62,279 nucleotides of DNA from Comamonas aquatica NBRC 14918 (GCF_000739875.1 NZ_BBJR01000050.1:1-62279); one strand, 5' to 3'; shown: positions 1 through 11,513, numbered from the stretch's first letter. A program made the numbers and translations. Notes: generated by a model from the sequence alone, not told the origin.

Positions 1-32
1 GTAGCCATCCCCCATTGAATCAGGAGCACCTT

Positions 33-287
33 ATGCGCAAAGCCTCTGTCCTTGTGTTTGCCCTTGCCACTTTGTTCTCTGGCATCACTTGGGCTTCATC
101 CGATCAGTCCTGCACTGCGGTCGCCACGGAGAAAAAGCTTGCCGGCGCGGCAAAGACCGCTTTCCTCAAAAAGTGTGAAAAAGACGCCAAAGCGGCCTGT
201 GAGGTGACTGCCGCCGACAAGAAGCTGGCGGGCGCTGCCAAGTCCAGCTTCACCAAGAAATGCGTCAAAGACGCTGTGGGCAGCTGA
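33..287 (+). CDS. psiF: PsiF-repeat secreted small protein
   Basis: An 84-residue protein with a clear Sec signal peptide (MRKASVLVFALATLFSGITWA) followed by two near-identical modules built on KKLAGAAK..F.KKC.KDA, each with two cysteines. This is the pattern of the PsiF repeat, named for a phosphate-starvation-inducible E. coli protein; the biochemical role of the family is unknown. The mature protein should be periplasmic and rich in Lys and Cys. I chose the ATG at 33 because AGGAG (22-26) lies at the right distance; a TTG at 15 would only add six residues ahead of the signal peptide. The promoter lies outside the window. It converges on the regulator gene downstream, with nothing evident in the 186 bases between. 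Confidence 0.85.
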   Translation: MRKASVLVFALATLFSGITWASSDQSCTAVATEKKLAGAAKTAFLKKCEKDAKAACEVTAADKKLAGAAKSSFTKKCVKDAVGS

Positions 288-473
288 CTGTCTGCCCCTG
301 AGCCGCTTCGCCTGGCTGGCTGAGGCTCGGCCTTGGGGGGGCACAGCCCGCAGGTGGCGTGCCACTGCAAGATGGACATCAACGCGCAGGGCTTGGGGAC
401 GCAACCCAGCCCAGCCTGAATCAACGCTGGCCGCCCGCAGCCCACCATGGTTTGTGGGCGGTCTCCATCAACA

Positions 474-1505
474 TCATGTCTTCGGCTGAACTGCAGCCTT
501 GCCAGAGCGCATGGGGGCGGCGGAGAACATGCTGCGATAGTCCCTTGGCGCCAGTCCCAGTCTGGCGCGAAAGTGATGCCGCAGGACCTGCACGCTGCCA
601 AACCCCACCCGGGCGGCGATGTCCTCGACCGGCATTGCGCTGTTCTCGAGCAGGCGCTGGGCCTCTGCGACCCGCTCGGCGATCAGCCATTGCCCCGGCG
701 GGACACCCGTGGCCTCGATGAAGCGACGCAGAAAGGTCCGGGGGCTCATGAGCACGCTCTGGGCCATGCGCTCCACCGTCCAGTCGCTGTGCAGCTCCGT
801 CCGCATGCGCTCCAGCACGTCCGAGAGCCGATGCAGGCGGTCCGGCTGCACCGGCCGCTCGATGAACTGGGCCTGGCCACCGCTGCGATGGGGCGGCATC
901 ACCAAGCGCCGGGCCACGCTGTTCGCGGCCTTGACGCCAAAATCCTTGCGCACCAGGTGCAGCATCAGGTCGATGCCGGCAGCGCTGCCGGCGGATGTCA
1001 GGATGCGGTCTTCCTCGGCATACAGCACATCGGCATCGACCTGGATCGCCGGATGCCGCTGGCGCAGTGCCTCAGCGTAGCGCCAGTGCGTGGCGGCACG
1101 CCGCCCGTCCAGCAGCCCTGTGGCAGCCAGCACGAAGGCCCCGGAGCAGATCGACGCGAGGCGGGCGCCGCGCTCCCAGGCCTGGCGCAGGCGTTGCGCC
1201 AGTGCCTCGGGGACCGGTACATGCGCACCTTTCCAGCCGGCCACCACAATCAGATCGGCCTGCTCCAGCAAATCGGCGGGACCATCGGCCATGACGCGCA
1301 GGCCACCATGGGCGCGCAGCCAGCCGGGTTCCACCGCGGCACTGGCAAAGCGGTACCAGTGGGGGCCCATTTCCGGTCGCGACAGGCCAAAAATCTCGGC
1401 CACGATGGAGAACTCAAAGGTACACAGGCCATCGTAGATCGGCGCCACCACCAGGGGACCGGAGGTGGTGGAAGGGATTGGCGTAATTTGGTCGATGGAT
1501 GTCAT
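474..1505 (-). CDS. ftrA: GlxA/FtrA-type AraC-family transcriptional regulator
   Basis: A 343-residue two-domain regulator. Residues about 18-190 form a DJ-1/PfpI (class I glutamine amidotransferase-like) sensor domain with the nucleophile-elbow motif ASICSGAF (Cys120). Residues about 240-330 hold two AraC-type helix-turn-helices, MSPRTFLRRF and a second around VEDIAARVGFGS. This order is that of FtrA/GlxA activators. The frame stays open far upstream, but the ATG at 1505 begins the family-like N-terminus and sits in a 72-base space shared with a divergent rhodanese gene. FtrA-type regulators commonly control a divergent rhodanese, so the neighbour is the likely target (inference). The effector is unknown. 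Confidence 0.9.
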   Translation of the reverse strand: MTSIDQITPIPSTTSGPLVVAPIYDGLCTFEFSIVAEIFGLSRPEMGPHWYRFASAAVEPGWLRAHGGLRVMADGPADLLEQADLIVVAGWKGAHVPVPEALAQRLRQAWERGARLASICSGAFVLAATGLLDGRRAATHWRYAEALRQRHPAIQVDADVLYAEEDRILTSAGSAAGIDLMLHLVRKDFGVKAANSVARRLVMPPHRSGGQAQFIERPVQPDRLHRLSDVLERMRTELHSDWTVERMAQSVLMSPRTFLRRFIEATGVPPGQWLIAERVAEAQRLLENSAMPVEDIAARVGFGSVQVLRHHFRARLGLAPRDYRSMFSAAPMRSGKAAVQPKT

Positions 1506-1577
1506 TGGTGCCAATTGTGAGGCTGCGCAAGCACCGACAAGATCAGCGGCATTGCCCACCACACCATCTGAATTGCC

Positions 1578-2036
1578 ATGACTTCCCCTCGCACCCATGT
1601 GACCGCGATTCCTGCCGCACCCGCTGCCGACGCCGAGGCGCATTTTGCCGCCGCATTCCGTTTCGAAACGGATTGCTGGGATGTGCATGATGGGCTCTCC
1701 AAGGGCCCGGATTTCGTGCTGCTCGACGTGCGCTCGCCGCAGTTGTTCGCTCAGGGCCATGTGCCAGGTGCCATCAACCTGCCACACGGCAAGATCGTTG
1801 CCAGCAAGCTGACCGCTTGGCCGGCGGACACGCTGTTTGTGACCTACTGCGCCGGGCCGCATTGCAATGGCGCAGCACGCGGGGCGCTGCGTCTGGCGAG
1901 GCTGGGTCGGCCCGTGAAACTGATGGCCGGCGGTGTGACCGGCTGGCTGGATGAGGGCTTTGAGCTGCACAGAACCAGTGTGCAGGCGGCCCATGCCTGC
2001 AGTGTGCCTGTGCAAGACGGAAGCGACGGAGCCTAG
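1578..2036 (+). CDS. Rhodanese-like sulfurtransferase
   Basis: A 152-residue single rhodanese domain. The first signature LLDVRSPQLFAQGHVPGAIN (about residues 48-67) and the active-site loop YCAGPHCNGA (putative persulfide Cys91, with a second Cys96) are both present. Such proteins move sulfane sulfur through an enzyme persulfide, probably in the cytoplasm since no signal peptide is seen. It is divergent from the FtrA-like regulator, which suggests control by it. The loop CAGPHCNGA differs from the common CxxGxR form, so the acceptor and donor cannot be predicted. Known relatives next to ftrA carry the same kind of loop (recalled, not checked). Confidence 0.85.
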   Translation: MTSPRTHVTAIPAAPAADAEAHFAAAFRFETDCWDVHDGLSKGPDFVLLDVRSPQLFAQGHVPGAINLPHGKIVASKLTAWPADTLFVTYCAGPHCNGAARGALRLARLGRPVKLMAGGVTGWLDEGFELHRTSVQAAHACSVPVQDGSDGA

Positions 2037-2271
2037 ACGCTGGCCACAGGACCTCATGCCCAGTGCCTTGCAGTCGCCTGCAGCCCATGTGTTGCCGGCG
2101 CCAACATCCGCCATAGGCGCTGCCAAACAGCCTTGTCCTTGCCACAGGCAAGCACCAGTGGCGGCTGGGGGCGTGTGCTTGGCTGCACTGCGGTGGTGGC
2201 CACCGTGCCAGAAGGCACGGCAGAGCAGTGTCCGGACCACAGGACCGCTACCGGTCAACACCCGGCGAGTG

Positions 2272-3441
2272 TCACTGCGGCGGCCCAGGAGACCACGGGG
2301 CCAGCTCCATCCGGTCGCGACCCTTGCGCTTGGATGCGTAGAGGGCGTCGTCCGCCCGCTTGAGCCAGTGCGACAGTTCCGTGTCGGGCTGGTCGAACAT
2401 GGTGGCACCAATGCTCAGGGCCACGGGCTCGGGCGTCGTGAACAGCGTGCGTGCTTGCTGCGCGAACGCCTCGCGCAGTGTCTCGCACAGCGCCTGCACA
2501 GCGGCGCTGGAGGTGTTGGGCAGCAGGATCACGAATTCGTCCCCGCCCAGCCGCGCGGCCAGCGCGCCGTCGGGCAGGGTGCTGCGCAGGAGGTCGGCGA
2601 AGGTCACCAGCAGGCGATCGCCGGCATCGTGGCCGTGCAGGTCGTTGACCTGCTTGAAGTGGTCGATGTCGATCAGCAGCAGGGCGCCGGGGCTGGCCGG
2701 CGAGGCCTGCTGCAGTAGCGGCGGTGCGCGCAGATAGAGTGCACGGCGGTTGTCCAGGGCGGTCAGCGGGTCGCGGGCGGCGATCTGCGCGATGCGTTCC
2801 TCGCGGCGGTGGCGCTCTGTGCCGGTCATGGACATGGCCAACAGCATGATCGCCATCACGCCTTCGACCAGCGAGACCAGGATCACCGTGCCGCGGAAAC
2901 TGGCCAGGTTGATGAAGGCGTCCGGCACCAGGGTCGAGCTGGCCTTGGCAAGGTAGAACAGACCATGCACGAGCAGCACGAAGCGCAACTGCGCCGCGCC
3001 CACGCTCAAGGTCAAGGCGCCGCCCTGCGGGCGCAGCAGCAGGCCGGCACGCAAGCTGATGACGGCGATCAGCAGCGACTGGATGCCCAGCATTGCCTTG
3101 GACCACCAGGGGCCGCCGGGCGGTGCCAGCATGGCCAGCCAGACGGCGACCAGCAGCCACCAGGCGCGCGGCAACCGGGTGCGCGTGAATGCGGCGACAC
3201 CGGACAGGAACATCCAGTGGGCCACGATCAGCATCCCGTTCGGAAACCAGATGCCGAACAGCACATAGCCACGCGAGCGCAGCAGGGCCAGCACGCAGCC
3301 CACGGCAATGATGGCGAAGCCCGTGCTCCACAGCAGCAGCGAGCGTTCGCGCACGCTGCGCCATTCGGCGGCCAGGTACAGCGCAGAGGCTGCGGCCATG
3401 GCCGAGGTGAGGACGAGCAGGGTGAAGGGATCGAGGGCCAT
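2272..3441 (-). CDS. Membrane-anchored diguanylate cyclase
   Basis: A 389-residue protein. The first ~205 residues form about seven hydrophobic segments of MASE type, followed by a short linker (TGTERHRREERIAQIAARD) and a GGDEF domain. The active-site loop RLGGDEF is intact at residues 297-303, and LLLIDIDHFKQVNDLHGHDA supplies the metal- and GTP-binding residues, so c-di-GMP synthesis from GTP is expected. The inhibitory RxxD I-site usually found just before GGDEF is absent: the stretch reads STLPDGALAARLGGDEF. The enzyme may therefore lack product feedback inhibition. The ATG at 3441 starts directly with the first hydrophobic helix. The gene stands alone, and the 235 bases to the rhodanese gene show nothing clear. 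Confidence 0.9.
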   Translation of the reverse strand: MALDPFTLLVLTSAMAAASALYLAAEWRSVRERSLLLWSTGFAIIAVGCVLALLRSRGYVLFGIWFPNGMLIVAHWMFLSGVAAFTRTRLPRAWWLLVAVWLAMLAPPGGPWWSKAMLGIQSLLIAVISLRAGLLLRPQGGALTLSVGAAQLRFVLLVHGLFYLAKASSTLVPDAFINLASFRGTVILVSLVEGVMAIMLLAMSMTGTERHRREERIAQIAARDPLTALDNRRALYLRAPPLLQQASPASPGALLLIDIDHFKQVNDLHGHDAGDRLLVTFADLLRSTLPDGALAARLGGDEFVILLPNTSSAAVQALCETLREAFAQQARTLFTTPEPVALSIGATMFDQPDTELSHWLKRADDALYASKRKGRDRMELAPWSPGPPQ

Positions 3442-3632
3442 GGACGATGGATGTATCAGCGCGGGTGGGCCCGGCGGCGCGCGCGCGGCGCGATTGTCGC
3501 AGGGTGCAGATGTCCCGGTTGCCGTTGGGGGCCTGTGCCGGGCTTGCGTGCATGCCCCAGGGCACGGGACAGCAAACGCAGCGCTGCAGCACCCCAGCTT
3601 CGCGCGAGCGAATCCAGGCAGCGCCGAGATCG

Positions 3633-3695
3633 TTTGAGATCAAAATGGCCTCTAGCCTTCATGCAGTAAGCGCATCAAGCTACCAAGTTGATAGC
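3633..3695 (-). repeat. Dispersed intergenic repeat, family B, copy 1
   Basis: Read on the minus strand, this intergenic stretch has the blocks GATAGC ... GCGCTTACTGCATGAAGGC, TAGAGGCC and TTTTGATCTCAAA in that order. The copy at 25597-25650 shares the blocks in the same order, including GGCTAGAGGCC and TTTTG.  I associate short repeats of this kind with Comamonadaceae intergenic DNA. Function unknown. Confidence 0.55.
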
Positions 3696-3723
3696 GTGTA
3701 AGGGTTGCCGTAAGCTCAGCACC

Positions 3724-4746
3724 ATGCATACATGCTCGATAGGTCCTTTTTCCGTCTCAGCCGTAGGGCTGGGGTGCATGAATTTCTGCCATGGCTACGG
3801 CAGCGGGGCCACGCCCCAGCAGGCACAGGCCGTACTGCACGCGGCGCTGGAGGCCGGGGTGACGCTGTTTGACACGGCGGCCCTGTATGGCTTCGGGGCC
3901 AGCGAATCGCTGGTGGGGCCAATCCTGCAGCCCCACCGTGACCACATCGTGTTGGCCAGCAAGGGGGGGATGGCCGGGGTGTGCGGTGCGGATGGCGTGC
4001 TGCGCCGCGTGATCGATGGCAGCCCCCAGGCGCTGCGCCAAAACTGTGAGGACAGCCTGCGCCGCCTGGGCACAGATGTGATCGACCTGTACTACCTGCA
4101 CCGCTGGGACCCGCGCGTGCCGATCGAGGAGTCGGTGGGGGCGATGGCGCGCCTGGTGCAAGAGGGCAAGGTGCGGGCCCTGGGCCTGTCCGAGGTGGGG
4201 GTGGACACCCTGCGCCGCGCCCACCGCGAGCACCCGATTGCGGCCTTGCAAAGCGAGTATTCGCTGTGGACGCGCAATGCCGAATTGGGCACCCTGGCGG
4301 CCTGCCGCGAGCTGGGCATTGCCTATGTGGCCTTCAGCCCCCTGGGGCGTGGTTTTCTGCCCGGGCAGCTGCAGGACGTGACGCAGCTGCTGCCCAGCGA
4401 CATGCGCAGCAGCATGCCGCGCTTTGCGCCCGAGACCTATGCGCGCAATCTGCAGCTGCTGGCCCCCATGCAGGTGCTGGCCGCCCAGGCGGGCTGCAGC
4501 CTGGCCGAACTGGCCATCGCCTGGGTGCTGCACCAGGGCGAGCACGTGGTGGCCCTGCCCGGCACCACCCGTGTGGACCATCTGCTGGAAGACGTGCGGG
4601 GCGGCAGCATCCAACTCAGCCCCACGGTGCTGGCCGGGCTGGATGCCCTGTTCCAGCCCCAGGCGATTGCCGGTGACCGCTATGGCCTGCAGGCCCAGCG
4701 CGAGGTGGACACCGAGAAATACGCCTTCGAGCAGACCGGCCGCTGA
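3724..4746 (+). CDS. Aldo/keto reductase
   Basis: A 340-residue NAD(P)H-dependent oxidoreductase of the aldo/keto reductase superfamily. The fold signatures are visible: GLGCMNFCHGYG at the start, the catalytic Asp/Tyr stretch FDTAALYGFGASESL, the Lys in VLASKGG and the His in YYLHRWDP, completing the Asp-Tyr-Lys-His tetrad. The C-terminal ALPGTTRVDHLLEDV is the cofactor-phosphate binding region. Length and motifs resemble YghZ- or pyridoxal-reductase-like AKRs, but the substrate is not predictable. An in-frame start upstream at 3688 is possible; the ATG at 3724 fits the family N-terminus better. It appears monocistronic. Confidence 0.9.
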   Translation: MHTCSIGPFSVSAVGLGCMNFCHGYGSGATPQQAQAVLHAALEAGVTLFDTAALYGFGASESLVGPILQPHRDHIVLASKGGMAGVCGADGVLRRVIDGSPQALRQNCEDSLRRLGTDVIDLYYLHRWDPRVPIEESVGAMARLVQEGKVRALGLSEVGVDTLRRAHREHPIAALQSEYSLWTRNAELGTLAACRELGIAYVAFSPLGRGFLPGQLQDVTQLLPSDMRSSMPRFAPETYARNLQLLAPMQVLAAQAGCSLAELAIAWVLHQGEHVVALPGTTRVDHLLEDVRGGSIQLSPTVLAGLDALFQPQAIAGDRYGLQAQREVDTEKYAFEQTGR

Positions 4747-4863
4747 GCGGGCTGTGGGCCGCCAAGGTATGCCGTGGGCGCATAGCTGCTAGCACGTCCA
4801 CCGCCACCAGGGCGGCGCAGGGCGCTGGCACACTGGCTTGCATAACTATCCGAGGAGATCACT

Positions 4864-5859
4864 ATGCAAGGCCGTCGCCCATCGGGCTGGGGGGCACGCT
4901 GGACGCGTGCGTGGATGAGTCTGGTGCTGGCGTTGCTGCCCGCCGTGGCGCCGCAGGCCCAGCCTCTGTCGGGCAAGCCGCTGCGCATCGTCGTGCCGTT
5001 TGGCGCAGGGGGCGTGGCCGATGTGACCTCGCGCGTGGTGGCGCAGCAGCTGTCCACCCAGCTGGGGCAGGCGGTGACCATTGAGAACAAGCCCAGCGCC
5101 GGAGGCATTGTGGCGGCGGACACGGTGGTCAAGTCTGCGCCCGACGGCCACACCCTGTTTCTGCTGTCCAACGGCAGCGCGGTCACGGTGAACCTGTTTC
5201 GGCAGCTGCCGTTCGACCTGGTGCAGGACCTGACGCCCATCTCCACCCTGGGTTACTTCGACATCGGTGTGATCACCGATGGTCGGGCCCGTTTCCAGAG
5301 CCTGAACGAGGTGGTGGCCTATGCCAAGGCGCACCCGGGGCAGCTCAACATCGGCAGCATCAATGTGGGCAGCACCCAGCACCTGGCGGCCGAGCTGTTC
5401 AAGTCGGCGGCCGGCATCGACGCGCAGATCGTGCCCTTCAATGGCACGCCCGCGGTGGTGACGGCGCTGCGCGGCCGGCAGATCGATGTGGCGGTGGAAA
5501 TCCTGGCGCCCCTGACGGGGCAGATCCAGTCCCAGGCCGTCAAGTTGCTGGCGGTGGCGGGCGCGCAGCGCTCGGCCCTGCTGCCCGCAGTGCCCACGGC
5601 GCAGGAGGCCGGGGTGCCGGGCTTTGTCGCTGCCTCCTGGAATGCGCTGGCTGTGCCGTCGCGCACGCCACCTGCCGTGGTCCAGCGCCTGCACCAGGAA
5701 ATTGCTGCCGCCGTGCGCCACCCGGACGTGGTGCAGAAGCTGCGTGCGCTCCACGTGCAGGCCCAGGACAGCACGCCCGCACAGACGGCGCAGCTGCTGC
5801 AGTCCGAAATCCAGCGTTGGGGCGTGGTGATCGAAAAGGCCCATATCCTCAAGCAGTGA
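4864..5859 (+). CDS. Bug-family tripartite tricarboxylate receptor protein
   Basis: A 331-residue periplasmic solute-binding protein of the Bug (TctC-like) family. It has a signal peptide ending around APQAQP, then the family hallmarks LRIVVPFGAGGVADVTSR, VTIENKPSAGG and DGHTLFLLSNGSAV. A GAGGATG-like ribosome site (CGAGGAGATCACT) precedes the ATG. Bug proteins bind carboxylated or amide-bearing small molecules. Many in this order of bacteria are orphans with no TctAB membrane partner nearby, as here, and may sense or work with a remote transporter. Ligand unknown. Confidence 0.92.
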   Translation: MQGRRPSGWGARWTRAWMSLVLALLPAVAPQAQPLSGKPLRIVVPFGAGGVADVTSRVVAQQLSTQLGQAVTIENKPSAGGIVAADTVVKSAPDGHTLFLLSNGSAVTVNLFRQLPFDLVQDLTPISTLGYFDIGVITDGRARFQSLNEVVAYAKAHPGQLNIGSINVGSTQHLAAELFKSAAGIDAQIVPFNGTPAVVTALRGRQIDVAVEILAPLTGQIQSQAVKLLAVAGAQRSALLPAVPTAQEAGVPGFVAASWNALAVPSRTPPAVVQRLHQEIAAAVRHPDVVQKLRALHVQAQDSTPAQTAQLLQSEIQRWGVVIEKAHILKQ

Positions 5860-6071
5860 GCGCGCAGTTTGCTATGAAAAACGAGGTCGCCTGTCCCCTG
5901 GCGTGTCTGGCGGAAGATGGGTGTTGGGCGGCGCTGAGCAGGGGCATGACCCAACCCCCGCAGGGCAGGCGCCGGACCGGGCGTGCAGCCGCAGGTTGTG
6001 CCAGGGCAGCTGCCGTGTGACAGCGCGCCAACGCGGCGTATCCGGCGGCGTGGGGGGCGTGTCCGCTGCGC

Positions 6072-6734
6072 TCAATACAGCTTGCGCTTGCCCGGCTGCA
6101 GCAACACCACCAGGGCGCCGGCACCGCCCTCGGCCGGGCGGGCCTGCACAAAGGCCAGCACTTCCTTTTTCTGCACCAGCCAGCGCTGGACCTTGGATTT
6201 GAGCACCGGCGTCTTGCCGGGCGAACCCAGGCCCTTGCCGTGCACCACGCGCACGCAGCGCAGGCCGGTGCGGTGGGCCAGGCGGATGAACTGGCCCAGT
6301 GCCTCGCGTGCCTCGTCGGAGCGCAGGCCATGCAGGTCCAGCTGGCGCTGGATGCTCCAGTGCCCGGCGCGCAGCTTGTGTGTCACGTCCAGGCCGATGC
6401 CGGGGCGGCGAAAGCTGAGCTGGTCGTCCACGTCCAGCAGGGTGCTGACGTCGAACTCGTCGCTCATGGCCTCGTGCAGCACCCGCTCTTCATCCAGCTC
6501 ATGCTGCAGGCGGCGCGGCGTGGGCGGGGCCTGCTCGAACGCAAAGCGGTCGGTGTGCGGCAGCGGCGTGACGGCCCCCACGAAGTGGGTGAACAGGTTG
6601 CGCTCGCGCTCGGCGGCGGCTTCGGCCTGGCGGCGCGCCAGTTCGGCGGCTTCCTGGCGCTCGCGCTGCAGCTTCAGCTCGCGCGAGATGCCGCCCAGCG
6701 CGTGCAGGCCGTGGTGGCGGAAGGCCTGGCTCAT
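6072..6734 (-). CDS. Smr-domain DNA-binding/endonuclease-like protein
   Basis: A 220-residue protein with a charged helical N-terminal half (residues about 20-50 are Glu/Arg/Ala-rich, probably coiled coil) and a C-terminal Smr (small MutS-related) domain. The Smr signatures are [12 protein letters not shown] and [13 protein letters not shown]. Smr domains bind nucleic acid and some nick DNA or RNA. Its ATG overlaps the stop codon of radC by ATGA (6731-6734), so the two are probably translationally coupled. The pairing suggests a role in nucleic-acid maintenance (inference). The 212 bases downstream, to the convergent Bug gene, show nothing clear. Confidence 0.88.
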   Translation of the reverse strand: MSQAFRHHGLHALGGISRELKLQRERQEAAELARRQAEAAAERERNLFTHFVGAVTPLPHTDRFAFEQAPPTPRRLQHELDEERVLHEAMSDEFDVSTLLDVDDQLSFRRPGIGLDVTHKLRAGHWSIQRQLDLHGLRSDEAREALGQFIRLAHRTGLRCVRVVHGKGLGSPGKTPVLKSKVQRWLVQKKEVLAFVQARPAEGGAGALVVLLQPGKRKLY

Positions 6735-7405
6735 AGCTGCCCCGCCTCGGCCATGGAGTGATTGGCGCCCTGCGCCACGATGATGTGGTCCAGCACGCGC
6801 ACATCCAGCAGGCCCAGGGCCTGCTTCAGGGTGGCGGTCAGCGCGTGGTCGGCCGGGCTGGGCAGCACGCTGCCGCTGGGGTGGTTGTGCGTTAGGATCA
6901 CGCTGGCAGCGTGGTGGTGCAAGGCGCGCAAGGCCACCTCGCGGGGGTAGACCGAAGTCTGGCTCAGCGTGCCCCGGAACATTTCTTCCATGGCAATCAA
7001 TCGGTTCTGGCTGTCCAGGAACAGCACGGCAAAAATCTCGTGGGGGCGGTGGCCCAGGTGCATTTGCAGGTAGTGCTTCACGGCCCCGGGGTGGTCGAAG
7101 ACCTCGCGCTCGCGCAATTGCTGGGCCGTGGCGCGTTTGGCCAATTCCATCACTGCCAGCATTTCCGCACGCTTGGCAGGGCCGAGCCCCTTGACGCTGT
7201 GCAGCGCCTGGTCGTCGGTGTTGAGCAGCCCGGCCAGCCCGCCGAAGCGGTCCAGCAGGCCCTGGGCCATCTGCAGCACGCTGCAGCCGGCCAGGCCTGT
7301 GCGCAGCAGGATGGCCAGCAGCTCGGCGTCGGACAGGGCGCTGGCGCCCCGTGCCAGCAGCTTTTCGCGGGGCAGGGTGTCGGTCGGCAGGTCTTTGAAG
7401 GCCAT
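6731..7405 (-). CDS. radC: RadC family (UPF0758) JAB1/MPN metalloprotein
   Basis: A 224-residue RadC family member. A helix-hairpin-helix segment ([20 protein letters not shown], about residues 65-84) precedes the MPN+/JAMM metal site [15 protein letters not shown], which has the canonical H-x-H-x7-S-x2-D spacing. RadC was once thought to act in recombinational repair; its real activity is unresolved. I chose the ATG at 7405 (MAFKDLPTD) because it gives the family length; the frame extends 12 residues further. It is divergent from the FKBP gene and overlaps the downstream smr gene by four bases. Confidence 0.92.
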   Translation of the reverse strand: MAFKDLPTDTLPREKLLARGASALSDAELLAILLRTGLAGCSVLQMAQGLLDRFGGLAGLLNTDDQALHSVKGLGPAKRAEMLAVMELAKRATAQQLREREVFDHPGAVKHYLQMHLGHRPHEIFAVLFLDSQNRLIAMEEMFRGTLSQTSVYPREVALRALHHHAASVILTHNHPSGSVLPSPADHALTATLKQALGLLDVRVLDHIIVAQGANHSMAEAGQL

Positions 7406-7496
7406 GGTCCTGGGGCTGAAAGTGGGATAAACAGACGCCAAGGGCGCAGGGGCATGCCCGGCTTTCTACAATGGCGGCCAGTTTATCGGGACTTCC

Positions 7497-7973
7497 ATGA
7501 CCAATTCCGCGCCTTCGACCACGACTTCTGTGCCCACCGTACAAGCGGGCTCCTTCCTGACGCTGCACTACCGTCTGGCCGGCCCGGCCGGTGATGTGAT
7601 CAACACCTTCCTGGAAAAGCCCGGCACGCTGTCGCTGGGCACGGGCGAGCTGTCGCCGGCCATCGAGGAGCAACTGATCGGTCTGCCCGAAGGCACGCAC
7701 ACCACGTTCGAGCTGCCCGCTGGCGTGGCCTTTGGCGAGCGCAACCCCGACATGCTGCAGTGGGTGGCGCGCAAGCTGCTGAACGAGCTGGGCGATCCGC
7801 ACGAGCAGTACGCCGCGGGCGACGTGGTGCAGTTCCCCACGCCCGACGGGCTGGGCAGCTACGCCGGCTCGGTGGTGCAGGTGCGCGAGGACGGTGCCGT
7901 GCTGTTCGACTTCAGCCACCCGCTGGCGGGCCAGCCCGTGACCTTCGAAGTGCAGATCATCGGGGTGCTCTGA
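7497..7973 (+). CDS. FKBP-type peptidyl-prolyl isomerase, SlpA-like
   Basis: A 158-residue SlpA/SlyD-type FKBP. Recognisable elements are [29 protein letters not shown] and the insert-in-flap region [20 protein letters not shown]. These act as cytoplasmic prolyl isomerases with chaperone activity. It lies one base upstream of the GTG start of ispH, so the two form an operon. The same slpA-ispH pairing occurs widely in proteobacteria, which strengthens both calls. No metal-binding His-rich tail of the SlyD type is present. Confidence 0.92.
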   Translation: MTNSAPSTTTSVPTVQAGSFLTLHYRLAGPAGDVINTFLEKPGTLSLGTGELSPAIEEQLIGLPEGTHTTFELPAGVAFGERNPDMLQWVARKLLNELGDPHEQYAAGDVVQFPTPDGLGSYAGSVVQVREDGAVLFDFSHPLAGQPVTFEVQIIGVL

Positions 7974-7974
7974 G

Positions 7975-8967
7975 GTGGTCGACGCCAAGGAAATCCTGCT
8001 GGCCGAGCCCCGGGGCTTTTGCGCCGGCGTGGACCGCGCCATCGAGATCGTCGAGCGGGCGCTGCAGAAGTTCGGCCGCCCGATCTATGTGCGCCACGAG
8101 ATCGTGCACAACACTTTCGTGGTCAACGACCTGAAGGACAAGGGCGCAATCTTCATCGAAGAGCTGTCGGACGTGCCCCCGGGCGCCACCCTGGTGTTCA
8201 GTGCCCACGGCGTGAGCAAGGCGGTGCAGGAAGAAGCCCAGGCGCGCGGCTTCAGCATCTTCGATGCGACCTGTCCGCTGGTGACCAAGGTGCACGTCGA
8301 GGTCGCCAAGCTGGCCAAGGAGGGCTATGAGTTCCTCATGATCGGCCACAAGGGCCACCCCGAGGTGGAAGGTACCATGGGCCAGCTGTCCGAAGGCATC
8401 CACCTGGTGGAAGACGAAGCCGATGTGGCCAAGGTCCAGCCCAGGCAGACCGAGCTGCTGGCCGTGGTGACGCAGACCACGCTGAGCGTGGACGATGCCG
8501 CCGGCATCAAGGCCGCCATCAAGGCGCGCTTTCCGCATGTGCGCGAGCCCAAGCAGCAGGACATCTGCTACGCCACGCAGAACCGCCAGGATGCGGTCAA
8601 GGTGCTGGCGCCGCAGGTGGACGTGGTGATCGTGGTGGGCAGCCCCACCAGCTCCAACAGCAACCGCCTGCGCGAGCTGGCACAGCGCCTGGGCACGCCC
8701 GCCTACATGGTGGACAATGCGGATGAGCTGCAGCAGGCGTGGTTCGAATCGGCCAGCCGCGTGGGCCTGACGGCCGGGGCCTCTGCCCCCGAGGTGCTGG
8801 TCAACGGCGTCATCGCCCGCATCAAGGCGCTGGGCGCGGTCTCCGTGCGCAAGATGGACGGCGTGGAGGAAACCATGAAGTTCCCGCTGCCCAAGGGCCT
8901 GAAGATGATCGATCCAGCCACGGGCCTTGAGATCGAGGTGCGCAAGGCGCCCGAAACCGGCGCCTGA
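7975..8967 (+). CDS. ispH: 4-hydroxy-3-methylbut-2-enyl diphosphate reductase
   Basis: A 330-residue IspH (LytB), the last enzyme of the MEP isoprenoid pathway, which reduces HMBPP to IPP and DMAPP with a [4Fe-4S] cluster. The three cluster cysteines appear in [21 protein letters not shown] and [10 protein letters not shown]; the substrate-site [10 protein letters not shown] motif is also present. The start is a GTG one base after the FKBP stop, which gives the expected N-terminus ([13 protein letters not shown]). The operon ends in a long inverted repeat just downstream. Confidence 0.97.
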   Translation: MVDAKEILLAEPRGFCAGVDRAIEIVERALQKFGRPIYVRHEIVHNTFVVNDLKDKGAIFIEELSDVPPGATLVFSAHGVSKAVQEEAQARGFSIFDATCPLVTKVHVEVAKLAKEGYEFLMIGHKGHPEVEGTMGQLSEGIHLVEDEADVAKVQPRQTELLAVVTQTTLSVDDAAGIKAAIKARFPHVREPKQQDICYATQNRQDAVKVLAPQVDVVIVVGSPTSSNSNRLRELAQRLGTPAYMVDNADELQQAWFESASRVGLTAGASAPEVLVNGVIARIKALGAVSVRKMDGVEETMKFPLPKGLKMIDPATGLEIEVRKAPETGA

Positions 8968-9000
8968 GGCACCTGGGTTTTACGCACAGGTAACTCCTGT

Positions 9001-9088
9001 AAAAAGAGCGCCTGGCGCTGGTATTGCAAGCACTTCAGCCTGTTTTGATGCTGAAGACCGCGAACAACCAGCGCCAGGCGCTCTTTTT
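9001..9088. repeat. Structured dispersed repeat, family A, copy 1 (bidirectional terminator-like)
   Basis: A perfect 22-nt inverted repeat (9001-9022 with 9067-9088; AGAGCGCCTGGCGCTGGT and its complement) starts with A5 and ends with T5. Inside its loop is a second perfect stem, CTTCAGC (9032-9038) with GCTGAAG (9050-9056). It sits between the convergent ispH and CBS-domain genes, so it can work as a terminator from both sides. Related elements lie at 12721-12813, 44611-44701 and, degenerate, 35707-35798. Confidence 0.85.
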
Positions 9089-9112
9089 ATCTGCGTTGCG
9101 TGCCCGCGGCGC

Positions 9113-11240
<2,128 letters not shown>

Positions 11241-11301
11241 AAAACTCCGGGTTTGCCGGTAGCGGTCAAAAACGCTGCTACAATAGCAGCTTCGACACGC
11301 A

Positions 11302-11391
<90 letters not shown>

Positions 11392-11393
11392 AT

Positions 11394-11470
11394 GCGGCTG
11401 TAGCTCAGCTGGATAGAGTACTTGGCTACGAACCAAGGGGTCGTGGGTTCGATTCCTGCCAGCCGCACCA
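11394..11470 (+). tRNA. tRNA-Arg (ACG), copy 1 of 3
   Basis: A 77-nt cloverleaf with CCA. The acceptor is GCGGCTG/CAGCCGC and the anticodon stem CTTGG/CCAAG encloses CTACGAA (anticodon ACG; A34 is expected to be edited to inosine, reading CGU/CGC/CGA). It lies two bases after tRNA-Ser and is probably co-transcribed with it. Identical copies follow at 11602 and 11815. Confidence 0.98.
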
Positions 11471-11475
11471 GATTG

Positions 11476-11513
11476 AAGCCCTAGAACGCAAGTTCTAGGG
11501 CTTTTCTCTTTTT
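11476..11513 (+). terminator. Terminator after tRNA-Arg copy 1
   Basis: A perfect 12-bp stem AAGCCCTAGAAC / GTTCTAGGGCTT with loop GCAA, followed by a T-rich tract. It ends the tRNA-Ser/tRNA-Arg transcript. Confidence 0.9.

Noticed and set aside
9001..9088. Family A element as insertion-sequence inverted repeats
   Set aside because: The two arms are only 44 bases apart with a second stem between them and no transposase; a structured terminator-like element fits better.
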